Under the pieces are notes generated by a model. That model was not told the DNA's origin. It saw only the letters and a program-made list of their open reading frames with translations, and ran no database searches. A stretch of 8,844 bases of DNA, from positions 1-8,844 of the forward strand of contig JBBRPS010000428.1 of the NCBI GenBank assembly GCA_038227745.1. Reading direction: 5' to 3'. The stretch comes from DASPXY01 sp038227745 (GTDB lineage Bacteria > Planctomycetota > Planctomycetia > Gemmatales > Gemmataceae). Shown here piece by piece: positions 1-4,830 of this stretch. Made by a program: the position numbers and the translations under genes. Position 1 is the first letter of the stretch; each line of letters starts with the position of its first letter.

Positions 1-111
1 ATTCCGAAAGTGTGCCGAATTGATCGCCTGAGCCCGTCAGTAGTTCGGAAAAACGTGCCTGGTTTCTCACGCTATCGCCTTAAGAAGCGCGATTTGACCG
101 CGCGAAAAAGC

Positions 112-136
112 CCGTTCCCCGAAGTCGGGTGAACGG
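112..136. other. Strong hairpin; terminator-like only on the minus strand
   Basis: Six pairs (112-117 with 131-136), a bulged T at 130 and four more pairs (118-121 with 126-129) close the tetraloop AAGT at 122-125. On the minus strand the hairpin is followed by GGCTTTTTC, which resembles the T-tract of an intrinsic terminator. On the plus strand no T-tract follows. No minus-strand gene lies to its right in this window, so a terminator role would need an unseen or lost transcript. Confidence 0.4.
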
Positions 137-240
137 TTACTTATCCATGACTCGGTGGGGCAACAGTCGGTGGGCGACTGCCGCATAAGCAATGGTTCGG
201 CGGAGGCAAATAGCTGCGTCCGTGGGCCGTCTAAGAGTAT

Positions 241-265
241 GGTGGAAGACTTGGCTTTTTCCACC
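241..265 (+). other. Leader hairpin before the first gene
   Basis: GGTGGAA (241-247) pairs perfectly with TTCCACC (259-265) across an 11-nt loop. It ends 17 nt before the Shine-Dalgarno sequence of the DUF3179 gene. It could be a leader structure, but a chance hairpin is equally possible. Confidence 0.25.
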
Positions 266-282
266 CACTTCATCAAAACTAC

Positions 283-290
283 GAGGAGGG
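283..290 (+). promoter_or_regulatory. Shine-Dalgarno that fixes the start of the DUF3179 gene
   Basis: GAGGAGGG at 283-290 lies 6 nt before the ATG at 297. This, together with the signal peptide that begins exactly there, selects 297 over the longer in-frame extension that opens near 192. Confidence 0.8.
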
Positions 291-296
291 ATACCA

Positions 297-1388
297 ATGC
301 GTTGGAGCTTGTTCCTGGTCCCGGTGCTGATGGTGGGCGTGGCTTTGGCTCAAGAGCCACCGAGGCCACCCAAGGAGCCAATTTTGATCGCCAAGCCCGA
401 GGCGTTCAAGGCCCTGGTGAACCCGGCCTGCTCGCACTGTGTCGATGAGGCCAAGCGGCGCTCGACGGAGCTGCGCGATGACGACCGGGTGCTGTCGTGG
501 ATTCGCGGCTACTCCGATGGCGGGGCCATTCCCTACCGCTTCTTCCTCAACCCGTACCGGGTCATTAGCGACAGCTACGGCGTCTTCGTCTACGATCCCG
601 ACGCCGGCTTCGCGCGGGGTTTCGCTCCCTCCTACGATTTCAGCTTTTATGGCTGGCGAAATGGCGTCATGGTCATGAAGCACAAAGACGGTACGCTCTA
701 CTCCTGCTTGACGGGCGTCGCCTTCGACGGCCCGAAAAAGGGAACCAGACTGCAGCCGGTGCCAACCGTGGTGAGCGACTGGGGCTTTTGGCTCAAGCGC
801 TATCCCGGCGGGGTGGCCTACAAGATGTTCGAGAAGTACCAGCCGACCGAGTTGCCTAGTGGATTGCGCGAAGAATCGCGCAAAAGCCGGGGCCCGGTGG
901 ACAAGCGGTTGGCGGAGGAGACTCTGATCCTCGGCGTGGTCCGGGGCAAGAAGGCCAGGGTGTATCCCCAGGAACTGTTGGCCAAGCAGGGCTTCATCGC
1001 GGACGAACTCGACGGCGAGCCGGTCGCGGTGCTGTGGGAGTCGGCCACGAAGACGGCTGCGGCGTACAAGCCGGTCGCCCACCCGCCGCGGAAGTTCAAA
1101 GGACCGCGCCCGGACAAGACCGGCGTCTCTCCGCCCGACGCGGGCACGCCGATTCCGCCGGACGCCGCCGCCCTCCCGTCGCGGAAGCTGACCCTGCAAC
1201 TTGCGGACAAGTCGGCCAGTGCCCCCTTCATCGACAAGGAGACCGGGTCGCGCTGGGACATTGCGGGACGGGCCGTCGAGGGCGAGTTGAAGGGCTGGAC
1301 CCTGGCCTGGTTGGACAGCGTCCAGGTCAAGTGGTTCGCCTGGGCTGCGGAATATCCACAGACGTCCATTTACCAGGCCAAGGAGTGA
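297..1388 (+). CDS. Exported protein with two DUF3179 units
   Basis: This 363-residue protein starts with a clear signal peptide (residues 1-18, hydrophobic from 5, ending ALA before Gln19), so it should act outside the cytoplasm. Residues 57-170 and 205-363 look like two copies of the DUF3179 fold. The first has DDRVLSWIRG, a PYR-type segment and SCLTGVAFDGPKKGTRL. The second has ILGVVRGKKARVYPQELL, TGSRWDIAGRAVEGELKGWTL and WFAWAAEYPQTSIY. A Pro/Lys-rich, probably disordered insert of about 45 residues (roughly 260-305) splits the second unit. A C45-S-H-C48 pair follows the signal peptide and could form a disulfide or bind metal or heme-like ligands; a lone CxxC without the final His is not a c-type heme site. 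DUF3179 has no established biochemical function that I know of. It heads an operon: the next gene starts 5 nt after the stop codon. Family assignment is from remembered motifs; the two-unit reading is inference. Confidence 0.8.
   Translation: MRWSLFLVPVLMVGVALAQEPPRPPKEPILIAKPEAFKALVNPACSHCVDEAKRRSTELRDDDRVLSWIRGYSDGGAIPYRFFLNPYRVISDSYGVFVYDPDAGFARGFAPSYDFSFYGWRNGVMVMKHKDGTLYSCLTGVAFDGPKKGTRLQPVPTVVSDWGFWLKRYPGGVAYKMFEKYQPTELPSGLREESRKSRGPVDKRLAEETLILGVVRGKKARVYPQELLAKQGFIADELDGEPVAVLWESATKTAAAYKPVAHPPRKFKGPRPDKTGVSPPDAGTPIPPDAAALPSRKLTLQLADKSASAPFIDKETGSRWDIAGRAVEGELKGWTLAWLDSVQVKWFAWAAEYPQTSIYQAKE
1380..1385 (+). promoter_or_regulatory. Shine-Dalgarno overlapping the upstream stop codon
   Basis: AAGGAG at 1380-1385 forms the last codons of the DUF3179 gene, with the TGA at 1386-1388 directly after it. 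It lies 8 nt before the ATG at 1394. The arrangement favours that start and suggests translational coupling of the two genes. Confidence 0.7.
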
Positions 1389-1393
1389 TCGCC

Positions 1394-2533
1394 ATGCACA
1401 CGGAACCAAGAACTATTGTCCGGCGCGCGCTGCTCATGGTGTTCGTACTTGTCGGCTGCCTTCATTTCGGTGCGGCGCGGGCGGACTTCGGCACGGATCG
1501 AAAGCCGTTCGAGGCGGTAATCGTTGAACTGAAGGCCGTTGATGACGAGAACGTCGCTGCATGGAAGAAGGAGGGGTTCCGTGCCATTGTGGTCGTGGTT
1601 GATGAGCGCCACGAGGCCGTCGTCCTCAAGAAGGCGGCCAAGGCGGTCGCCGCCGGCTCCCTGGACTTGTACTACTGGATCGAGATTGGCCGTAACCCAG
1701 CCATGGCGAAAGAGCACCCGCAATGGCTGGCATCGTTCGGCGGACATCATGGCGACTGGCGCAAGCGTTTCCCTGAGGTGCGAAAACTTCAAGAAGGGGA
1801 AGTGGCGAAGGTCTGGCCGTGGGTGCCGATTGGCTACCGCGAGGCCTTTGCTGCTCACCTGGCGAGGGTGACCCTGTTGCTTGAGCGGATTCCGGCCGGG
1901 TATCGCGGCCTGTTGCTCAATGATCTGCAGGGTGGACCTTCCTCATGCGGCTGCGGCAACTTGCAGTGCCGCTGGGCCATTGATTATGGCGGCACTTCTA
2001 CCGCCACCAAGCTGGGCGGCGCGGACACGGCGGCCAAGTTCGTGGCCGCAGTCCGCAAGCTCGCCAAGGACAAGGAAGTGATCCCCGTCTGGACTACCGA
2101 GTGTGGGCATGAGGACCTTTCCCCCGAACGCCAGCGCCCGAAGGGCGGCTGGAGCACTGGTTACTGCGGCAGCGTGAATTGTTTTAACACCTGTGCCAAG
2201 AGATTCAGCGAGCAATGGACGGCATTGCTGGAAGGCCAGCGCGGCCCAGTTGGCGTATTGGCTTTGCACAAAGAGTTCCAGCGCGACCGCAAGGAGTACG
2301 GCGGCTCCGCCGGTTGGATTTCTCATGTCATGGACTATCTCGATAAGGTCAAATCGGTGGTTAGCCGACAGCGCACCTGGCTGGTGGTGCAAGGCTACGA
2401 CGTGTCCGCCGCGGAGGAGGCAGCCGCCCGACGCGCGGCCGGCAAGACCGGGGCCGGGGCAGTGCTGGTCGCCCGAGCCCGGTTGGACCAGTCCTATGAA
2501 CCACGGATTGTGCAGGTGAAACCGACCCCGTGA
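1394..2533 (+). CDS. Exported Cys-rich protein, unknown function, possible TIM-barrel
   Basis: This 379-residue protein has an N-terminal export signal (residues 10-30). Two readings are possible: signal peptidase I cleavage after ARA (28-30), or a lipobox LVGC at 19-22 that would make it a lipoprotein. The body resembles (beta/alpha)8 glycosidase-like folds. It has alternating strand and helix segments such as FRAIVVVVDE and LDLYYWIEIGRNP, then HPQWLASFGG and a strand GLLLNDLQGG ending in acidic/polar residues where such enzymes carry catalytic groups. Seven Cys lie in three groups: C185-x-C187-x4-C192, C237 (next to His239), and C258-x4-C263-x3-C267. This could be a disulfide-tied lid or a metal site. 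I do not recognise a named family, and the fold is an inference from pattern only. It is co-transcribed with the DUF3179 gene, so the two exported proteins probably serve one process. It has no partner motif that reveals the substrate. Confidence 0.75.
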   Translation: MHTEPRTIVRRALLMVFVLVGCLHFGAARADFGTDRKPFEAVIVELKAVDDENVAAWKKEGFRAIVVVVDERHEAVVLKKAAKAVAAGSLDLYYWIEIGRNPAMAKEHPQWLASFGGHHGDWRKRFPEVRKLQEGEVAKVWPWVPIGYREAFAAHLARVTLLLERIPAGYRGLLLNDLQGGPSSCGCGNLQCRWAIDYGGTSTATKLGGADTAAKFVAAVRKLAKDKEVIPVWTTECGHEDLSPERQRPKGGWSTGYCGSVNCFNTCAKRFSEQWTALLEGQRGPVGVLALHKEFQRDRKEYGGSAGWISHVMDYLDKVKSVVSRQRTWLVVQGYDVSAAEEAAARRAAGKTGAGAVLVARARLDQSYEPRIVQVKPTP

Positions 2534-2847
2534 GAACAGGAATCATCGACCGGCAGCGTCGAATCGCTCTGCCGAAATCCACAACCGAGCCAGTCGCAGC
2601 ATGCTGGGTCAGGTTCGCGGTCGTTTTGCCCTCTTTGCCGCGGCGCACCCTGTCCCTGGCCGAACCAGCCGATGAAGTTGACTGGGCCGGCATGACGGCT
2701 TTTCGAGGCATCACGTCGTTGCAGCCGGCCCGGCAACTTATCTTTTTCGTTCGGCGGCGGATCGCCGCTCAGGCGCTCAGGTTCGGCTTTGCGCGGGGAT
2801 GAGCGGACGGTACGATGTACAGTGATCGCCTTTCCACGGAGATCATC
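2534..2847. other. Intergenic region with an attC-like site
   Basis: No gene is supported. Open frames on either strand here have no recognisable motif, and the plus-strand one has no Shine-Dalgarno. The stretch holds the folded element at 2659-2755, a small GC hairpin (2754-2759 with 2763-2768) and a tandem CGCTCAGG repeat at 2766-2781. It also holds GTACGATGTAC at 2810-2820, shortly before the antitoxin gene. The last could be an operator for autoregulation, but this rests only on position and symmetry. Confidence 0.5.
2659..2755 (+). other. attC: Candidate attC recombination site (first)
   Basis: The outer boxes GCCGAAC (2659-2665) and GTTCGGC (2749-2755) are exactly complementary. Inside, GAT (2671-2673) pairs with ATC (2740-2742), G2674 is bulged, AAGTTG (2675-2680) pairs with CAACTT (2734-2739), and A2681 is bulged. 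CTGGGCCGGC (2682-2691) then pairs with GCCGGCCCGG (2724-2733), with one G-T pair. Two extrahelical bases 6 bp apart on the same arm, unpaired spacers next to the outer boxes and an open loop of 32 nt are the known architecture of attC. The right box departs from the consensus GTTRRRY at one position (C instead of R). The T-rich stretch after the stem (2743-2747) offers the alternative reading of an intrinsic terminator for the upstream operon. Confidence 0.6.
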
Positions 2848-3075
2848 ATGAGCGCGATGCTGGAAGAGTTGAAATCGACTGTCTCGGGCTTACCGGTTTC
2901 CGAGCGGGCCGAGTTGGCCCACTACCTGCTGCACACTCTGGAGGCTCCCAACGAAGGGGCCGCCGCCGAGTGGCTGGCCCTCGCCGAGCGGCGGATGGAC
3001 GACGTCCGCGCCGGACGGGTCGTCGGCATCCCAGCCGAGCAGGTGATGGAAAGCTTGCGGAGGCCGCGCCCGTGA
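2848..3075 (+). CDS. Addiction-module antitoxin (PF09720/TIGR02574 type)
   Basis: This 75-residue protein is the antitoxin half of a type II toxin-antitoxin pair. It has the family layout: an N-terminal helical region MSAMLEELKSTVSGLPVSER that should mediate dimerisation or DNA contact, and the C-terminal part WLALAERRMDDVRAGRVVGI followed by PAEQVMESLRR. The latter matches the usual W-L-x-E-x-x-x-R-x-x-x-x-x-x-G-x-x-x-x-x-P ending that wraps the toxin. I chose ATG 2848 because GGAG (2838-2841) sits 6 nt upstream and the family usually begins MS.. a few residues before this helix. An upstream in-frame ATG at 2815 has no such signal. The stop codon overlaps the toxin start as GTGA (3072-3075). 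Antitoxins of this class normally repress their own operon, which is expected but not visible here. Confidence 0.85.
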   Translation: MSAMLEELKSTVSGLPVSERAELAHYLLHTLEAPNEGAAAEWLALAERRMDDVRAGRVVGIPAEQVMESLRRPRP

Positions 3076-3371
3076 AGCCGATCGATTTCCACCCCGACGC
3101 GGCACAGGAAGCCAACGACGCGGTGGATTACTACGACGGGCTACGCCCTGGTTTGGGGGACGACTTCCGAGCGGAGTTGGATGCGGCCCTGGCTCGCATT
3201 CAGCAGAACCCGCAGCTGTACGCCGCCGAGTCGGGGTCGATCCGGATCTGCCCGCTGCATCGGTTCCCCTACTCGGTTTACTACGAGGAGTTGGCAGACC
3301 GAATCTGGGTGGCTGCGGTCGGACACCAGAGCCGCCGTCCTGGGTATTGGGCGCGCCGGAAGCCGAATTGA
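3072..3371 (+). CDS. ParE/RelE-family toxin
   Basis: This 99-residue toxin of the ParE/RelE superfamily (PF05016 type) should act in the cytoplasm on ribosome-bound mRNA or on gyrase; the sequence does not settle which. It shows the characteristic order: a first strand with FHPDAAQEANDAVDYYDGLR, the amphipathic helical hairpin GLGDDFRAELDAALARIQQN, PLHRFPYSVYYEE, and the final strand IWVAAVGHQSRRPGYW. The start is GTG 3072, overlapping the antitoxin stop by 4 nt; this gives translational coupling and a normal family length. The TGA at 3369-3371 is followed by CAG and by the DUF4160 frame with no frame change, so occasional readthrough would yield a fusion. The family assignment is strong; the target is not known. 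Confidence 0.88.
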   Translation: MKPIDFHPDAAQEANDAVDYYDGLRPGLGDDFRAELDAALARIQQNPQLYAAESGSIRICPLHRFPYSVYYEELADRIWVAAVGHQSRRPGYWARRKPN

Positions 3372-3389
3372 CAGCCGACGGTACTTCGC

Positions 3390-3608
3390 GTGGGTCCGTT
3401 CCGATTCTTCTTTTACGCCGGCGACGGCGGGGAGCCGCCGCACATTCATGTCGAGCGCGATGACGGCGAGGCCAAATTCTGGCTCGACCCGATCCGGCTG
3501 GAGCGCAGCCGAGGCTTCCGGCGCAAGGACATCAACCGGATCCGGGACTTGATCGAGGAGCAACGCGAGCCATTGCTGGAGGGTTGGCATGAGTTCTTCG
3601 GCGGTTGA
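3390..3608 (+). CDS. DUF4160 protein, start codon uncertain
   Basis: The protein has 72 residues from GTG 3390 and contains the DUF4160 core FRFFFYAGDGGEPPHIHVER, then AKFWLDPIRLERSRGF and a C-terminal helix RRKDINRIRDLIEEQREPLL with GWHEFFG. In this family I expect an N-terminus like MPTVLRVG. Here the in-frame codons just upstream (3375-3389) read PTVLR, but the codon at 3372-3374, where ATG would fall, is CAG. The preceding codon is the TGA that ends the toxin gene, in the same frame. The gene may therefore restart at GTG 3390 after coupled termination, be made by readthrough, or be damaged. There is no good Shine-Dalgarno before 3390. It overlaps the next gene (DUF2442) by 20 nt; these two families are often neighbours and are suspected toxin-antitoxin partners, with roles unproven. 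Confidence 0.75.
   Translation: MGPFRFFFYAGDGGEPPHIHVERDDGEAKFWLDPIRLERSRGFRRKDINRIRDLIEEQREPLLEGWHEFFGG
3578..3583 (+). promoter_or_regulatory. Shine-Dalgarno for the DUF2442 gene
   Basis: GGAGGG lies 5 nt before ATG 3589, inside the end of the DUF4160 gene. It supports an independent start for DUF2442 despite the 20-nt overlap. Confidence 0.6.
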
Positions 3609-3918
3609 GCCCCGTGAGGCGCTGGCCACCGGGGTCGCGGTGAGCGCGGACACCCTGTCCGTGGACCTGGCCGACGGCCGCACCATCGCGGCGCCGTTAG
3701 CCTGGTATCCGCGCCTGGCGCACGCCACGGCGGAGGAGCGTGGCGGCTGGCGCCTGATCGCTGGCGGCCGGGGTATCCATTGGCCGGCCGTGGATGAGGA
3801 CATTAGCGTGGCGAACCTGCTGTCCGGCCAGCCGTCGGCCGAGAGCCAGACATCGTTCAAGCGGTGGCTCGCTGGCCGGAGCAAGCCACCGCGCGGGCGG
3901 AGGCGGTCTGGCGCCTAA
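3589..3918 (+). CDS. DUF2442 protein, partner of DUF4160
   Basis: This 109-residue protein has the DUF2442 pattern. Residues 16-32 (VAVSADTLSVDLADGRT) form the first strands, IAAPLAWYPRLAHATAEER follows, then RLIAGGRGIHWPAVDEDISV and NLLSG. The tail after residue 85 is basic (GRSKPPRGRRRSG), which could favour nucleic-acid or partner binding. In family members the I-H-W-P-x-x-D-E-D-I segment is the most constant part, and it is intact here. It overlaps DUF4160 and probably shares an operon with it and with the preceding toxin-antitoxin pair. I infer an antitoxin-like role from that arrangement only. The stop TAA (3916-3918) lies inside GCCTAAC, the left box of a candidate attC, as is common for cassette genes. 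Confidence 0.8.
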   Translation: MSSSAVEPREALATGVAVSADTLSVDLADGRTIAAPLAWYPRLAHATAEERGGWRLIAGGRGIHWPAVDEDISVANLLSGQPSAESQTSFKRWLAGRSKPPRGRRRSGA

Positions 3919-4072
3919 CGACGTAAGTTGAGCAACCGATCCGAGACACAACCCGAACCCCGACCGGCCCAAAGGGATAGTGCTCTCACCTATCGTGAAG
4001 AAAAGGTGTCAGGAACATTTTTCGTGAATTGATAGCTGCAAAGGTTCCTGACACCTTTTCTTCCCGTTGGTC
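3913..4072 (+). other. attC: Degenerate attC candidate split by a palindromic repeat
   Basis: GCCTAAC (3913-3919) matches the attC left-box consensus RYYYAAC exactly. If the palindromic repeat (3997-4063) is removed, 93 nt remain, ending in GTTGGTC (4066-4072), which fits GTTRRRY at six of seven positions. The arms then still pair in part: ACG (3921-3923) with CGT (3994-3996), and GAGCA (3930-3934) with TGCTC (3981-3985), with mismatches between. This suggests insertion into an attC. A counter-argument is that the GTTGGTC flank resembles the GATGGGC that follows the other repeat copy, so it may belong to the repeat rather than to an attC. Confidence 0.38.
3995..4065 (+). repeat. Palindromic element, copy 1
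   Basis: GAAGAAAAGGTGTCAGGAAC (3997-4016) pairs perfectly with 4044-4063. After one A-G mismatch, three more pairs (4018-4020 with 4040-4042) follow. The loop carries TTTCGTGAATTGATAGC. It matches copy 2 (4851-4921) at 67 of 71 positions in the same orientation. No coding capacity is apparent. It resembles REP-like or MITE-like palindromes that are moved by a transposase in trans; none is present here. Confidence 0.85.
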
Positions 4073-4078
4073 ATACGC

Positions 4079-4083
4079 AGGAG
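4079..4083 (+). promoter_or_regulatory. Shine-Dalgarno that selects GTG 4093
   Basis: AGGAG directly abuts ATG 4084, which is too close for initiation, but lies 9 nt before GTG 4093. GTG 4093 is therefore the likelier start of the antitoxin, giving the N-terminus MSTTTVDV. Confidence 0.6.
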
Positions 4084-4092
4084 ATGCTTCTA

Positions 4093-4326
4093 GTGTCCAC
4101 AACCACGGTTGATGTGCAGGAATTATCGAGTCGATTCGCGGAGGTCATCTCCTTGGCCGCCGCCGGGTCCGAGGTACTCATCACAGAGAACCACATCCCC
4201 GTAGCCAGGCTTGTCCCCTTGACTCCTGGCCAGGCCCGAATACCCGGTTTGCACGCAGGAGCAAGCAGCACTTCCAAAGATTTTGATGACCCCTTACCCG
4301 ATGACTTCTGGTTGGGCACGCCATGA
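4093..4326 (+). CDS. Phd/YefM-type antitoxin paired with VapC
   Basis: This 77-residue antitoxin neutralises the PIN toxin encoded next to it and should bind the operon promoter. The Phd/YefM-type N-terminal domain is evident: TTTVDVQELSSRFAEVISLA followed by AAGSEVLITENHIPVARLVP, the strand-turn-strand that ends with the ARLVP motif. The C-terminal tail (roughly 55-77), SKDFDDPLPDDFWLGTP, is acidic and ends in the D-x-P-L-P-x-x-F-W segment typical of antitoxins that insert into PIN toxins. The start is taken as GTG 4093 on Shine-Dalgarno spacing; ATG 4084 would add three residues. The stop overlaps the vapC start as ATGA (4323-4326). It has more A/T in third positions than the large peptidase gene downstream, consistent with separate origin. 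Confidence 0.85.
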   Translation: MSTTTVDVQELSSRFAEVISLAAAGSEVLITENHIPVARLVPLTPGQARIPGLHAGASSTSKDFDDPLPDDFWLGTP

Positions 4327-4706
4327 AAGGGCTGGTGGACACTCATGCCTTCATCTGGTGGTACAGCGATCCGTCTCGGGTGTCGGCCGCGGCTTTGGCG
4401 TTCTTCCAGGACCCTTCCAGTATCGTCCTGCTCAGCGTCGTCAGCGTGTGGGAGATCCTGATCAAGTCCCAGCTGGGGAAAATGACCTTGAATATGCCGC
4501 TACGGACTATCCTCGCTCAACAACAGGCGAACGGTGTGCAGATCCTCCCCGTGACGCTCGACCATGTGTTGGCTGTGGAGAGCCTGCCAGCGGCGCATAA
4601 AGATCCGTTTGACCGATTGCTGATTGCCCAGGCGAATGTCGAGGGGGCCGTGTTGGTGAGCGCGGATGCGATCTTCGCTCAGTACCCGGTCAACGTGTTG
4701 TGGTAA
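4323..4706 (+). CDS. vapC: PIN-domain ribonuclease toxin VapC
   Basis: This 127-residue PIN-domain toxin is a Mg/Mn-dependent endoribonuclease by family; VapC proteins cleave tRNA or rRNA sites and stop translation. All expected acidic residues are in place: D6 in LVDTHAFIW, E44 in SVWEILIK, D94 and D97 in KDPFDRLLIAQA, and D115 in LVSAD. Length is typical and there is no sign of decay. Translation is coupled to the antitoxin by an ATGA overlap. The pair sits between candidate attC sites (ending at 4072 and starting at 4723) and between two copies of a palindromic repeat, so it looks like a self-contained mobile cassette of about 740 nt. Its RNA target cannot be told from sequence. Confidence 0.92.
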   Translation: MKGLVDTHAFIWWYSDPSRVSAAALAFFQDPSSIVLLSVVSVWEILIKSQLGKMTLNMPLRTILAQQQANGVQILPVTLDHVLAVESLPAAHKDPFDRLLIAQANVEGAVLVSADAIFAQYPVNVLW

Positions 4707-4722
4707 TGAGCGAAAGAGGGAG

Positions 4723-4816
4723 GCCGAACAAGTCGCTACAGCTGACCGGCGGCCATTACGTCAGTCGCGATGTGAATTCTGGCCCGGCCGCCGGCAGCTG
4801 AGCTTTGACGTTAGGC
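4723..4816 (+). other. attC: attC recombination site after vapC
   Basis: The outer boxes are GCCGAAC (4723-4729) and GTTAGGC (4810-4816); the latter matches GTTRRRY exactly, and six of seven positions pair. Inside, GTC (4732-4734) pairs with GAC (4807-4809), and GCT (4735-4737) with AGC (4801-4803). A4738 is bulged, CAGCTG (4739-4744) pairs with CAGCTG (4795-4800), A4745 is bulged, and CCGGCGGCC (4746-4754) pairs with GGCCGCCGG (4786-4794). A 31-nt loop remains. Two extrahelical bases on one arm separated by 6 bp, paired inner and outer boxes with spacers, and a 94-nt length fit established attC structure. It begins 17 nt after the vapC stop, as expected for a cassette. Confidence 0.82.
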
Positions 4817-4830
4817 GGCGAAATCATTGA

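Larger units (their letters stand above)
1..296. other. Upstream region without a supportable gene
   Basis: I see no convincing coding region here. A frame open from the window edge to the TGA at 130-132 gives about 43 residues without recognisable similarity or a start, so I do not call it. The stretch holds several short inverted repeats: TTCCGAA/TTCGGAA (2-8 with 44-50), a strong hairpin at 112-136, a 6-bp stem at 164-169/175-180, and a 7-bp stem at 241-247/259-265 just upstream of the first gene. No sigma70-like -35/-10 pair with good spacing was found by eye. Confidence 0.5.

Noticed and set aside
94..122. TTGACC at 94-99 as a promoter -35 box
   Set aside because: No acceptable -10 hexamer lies 16-18 nt downstream; that stretch falls in the GC-rich hairpin.
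195..201. GTTCGGC as right box of another attC upstream of the first gene
   Set aside because: No complementary left box lies at a suitable distance (the nearest, GCCGAAT at 14-20, is imperfect and 180 nt away), and no bulged stem joins them.
429..440. C45-S-H-C48 of the DUF3179 protein as a c-type heme site
   Set aside because: The residue after the second Cys is Val, not His, so the CxxCH heme-attachment motif is absent.
279..1409. 376-codon minus-strand open frame
   Set aside because: It is antisense to the DUF3179 gene, which has a signal peptide, Shine-Dalgarno and family motifs. The antisense product has no recognisable feature.
2494..2736. 80-codon minus-strand frame
   Set aside because: It overlaps the end of a well-supported gene and the attC-like fold; the product has no recognisable motif.
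2530..2802. 90-codon plus-strand frame after the Cys-rich gene
   Set aside because: There is no Shine-Dalgarno, no recognisable sequence, and it spans the folded attC-like element.
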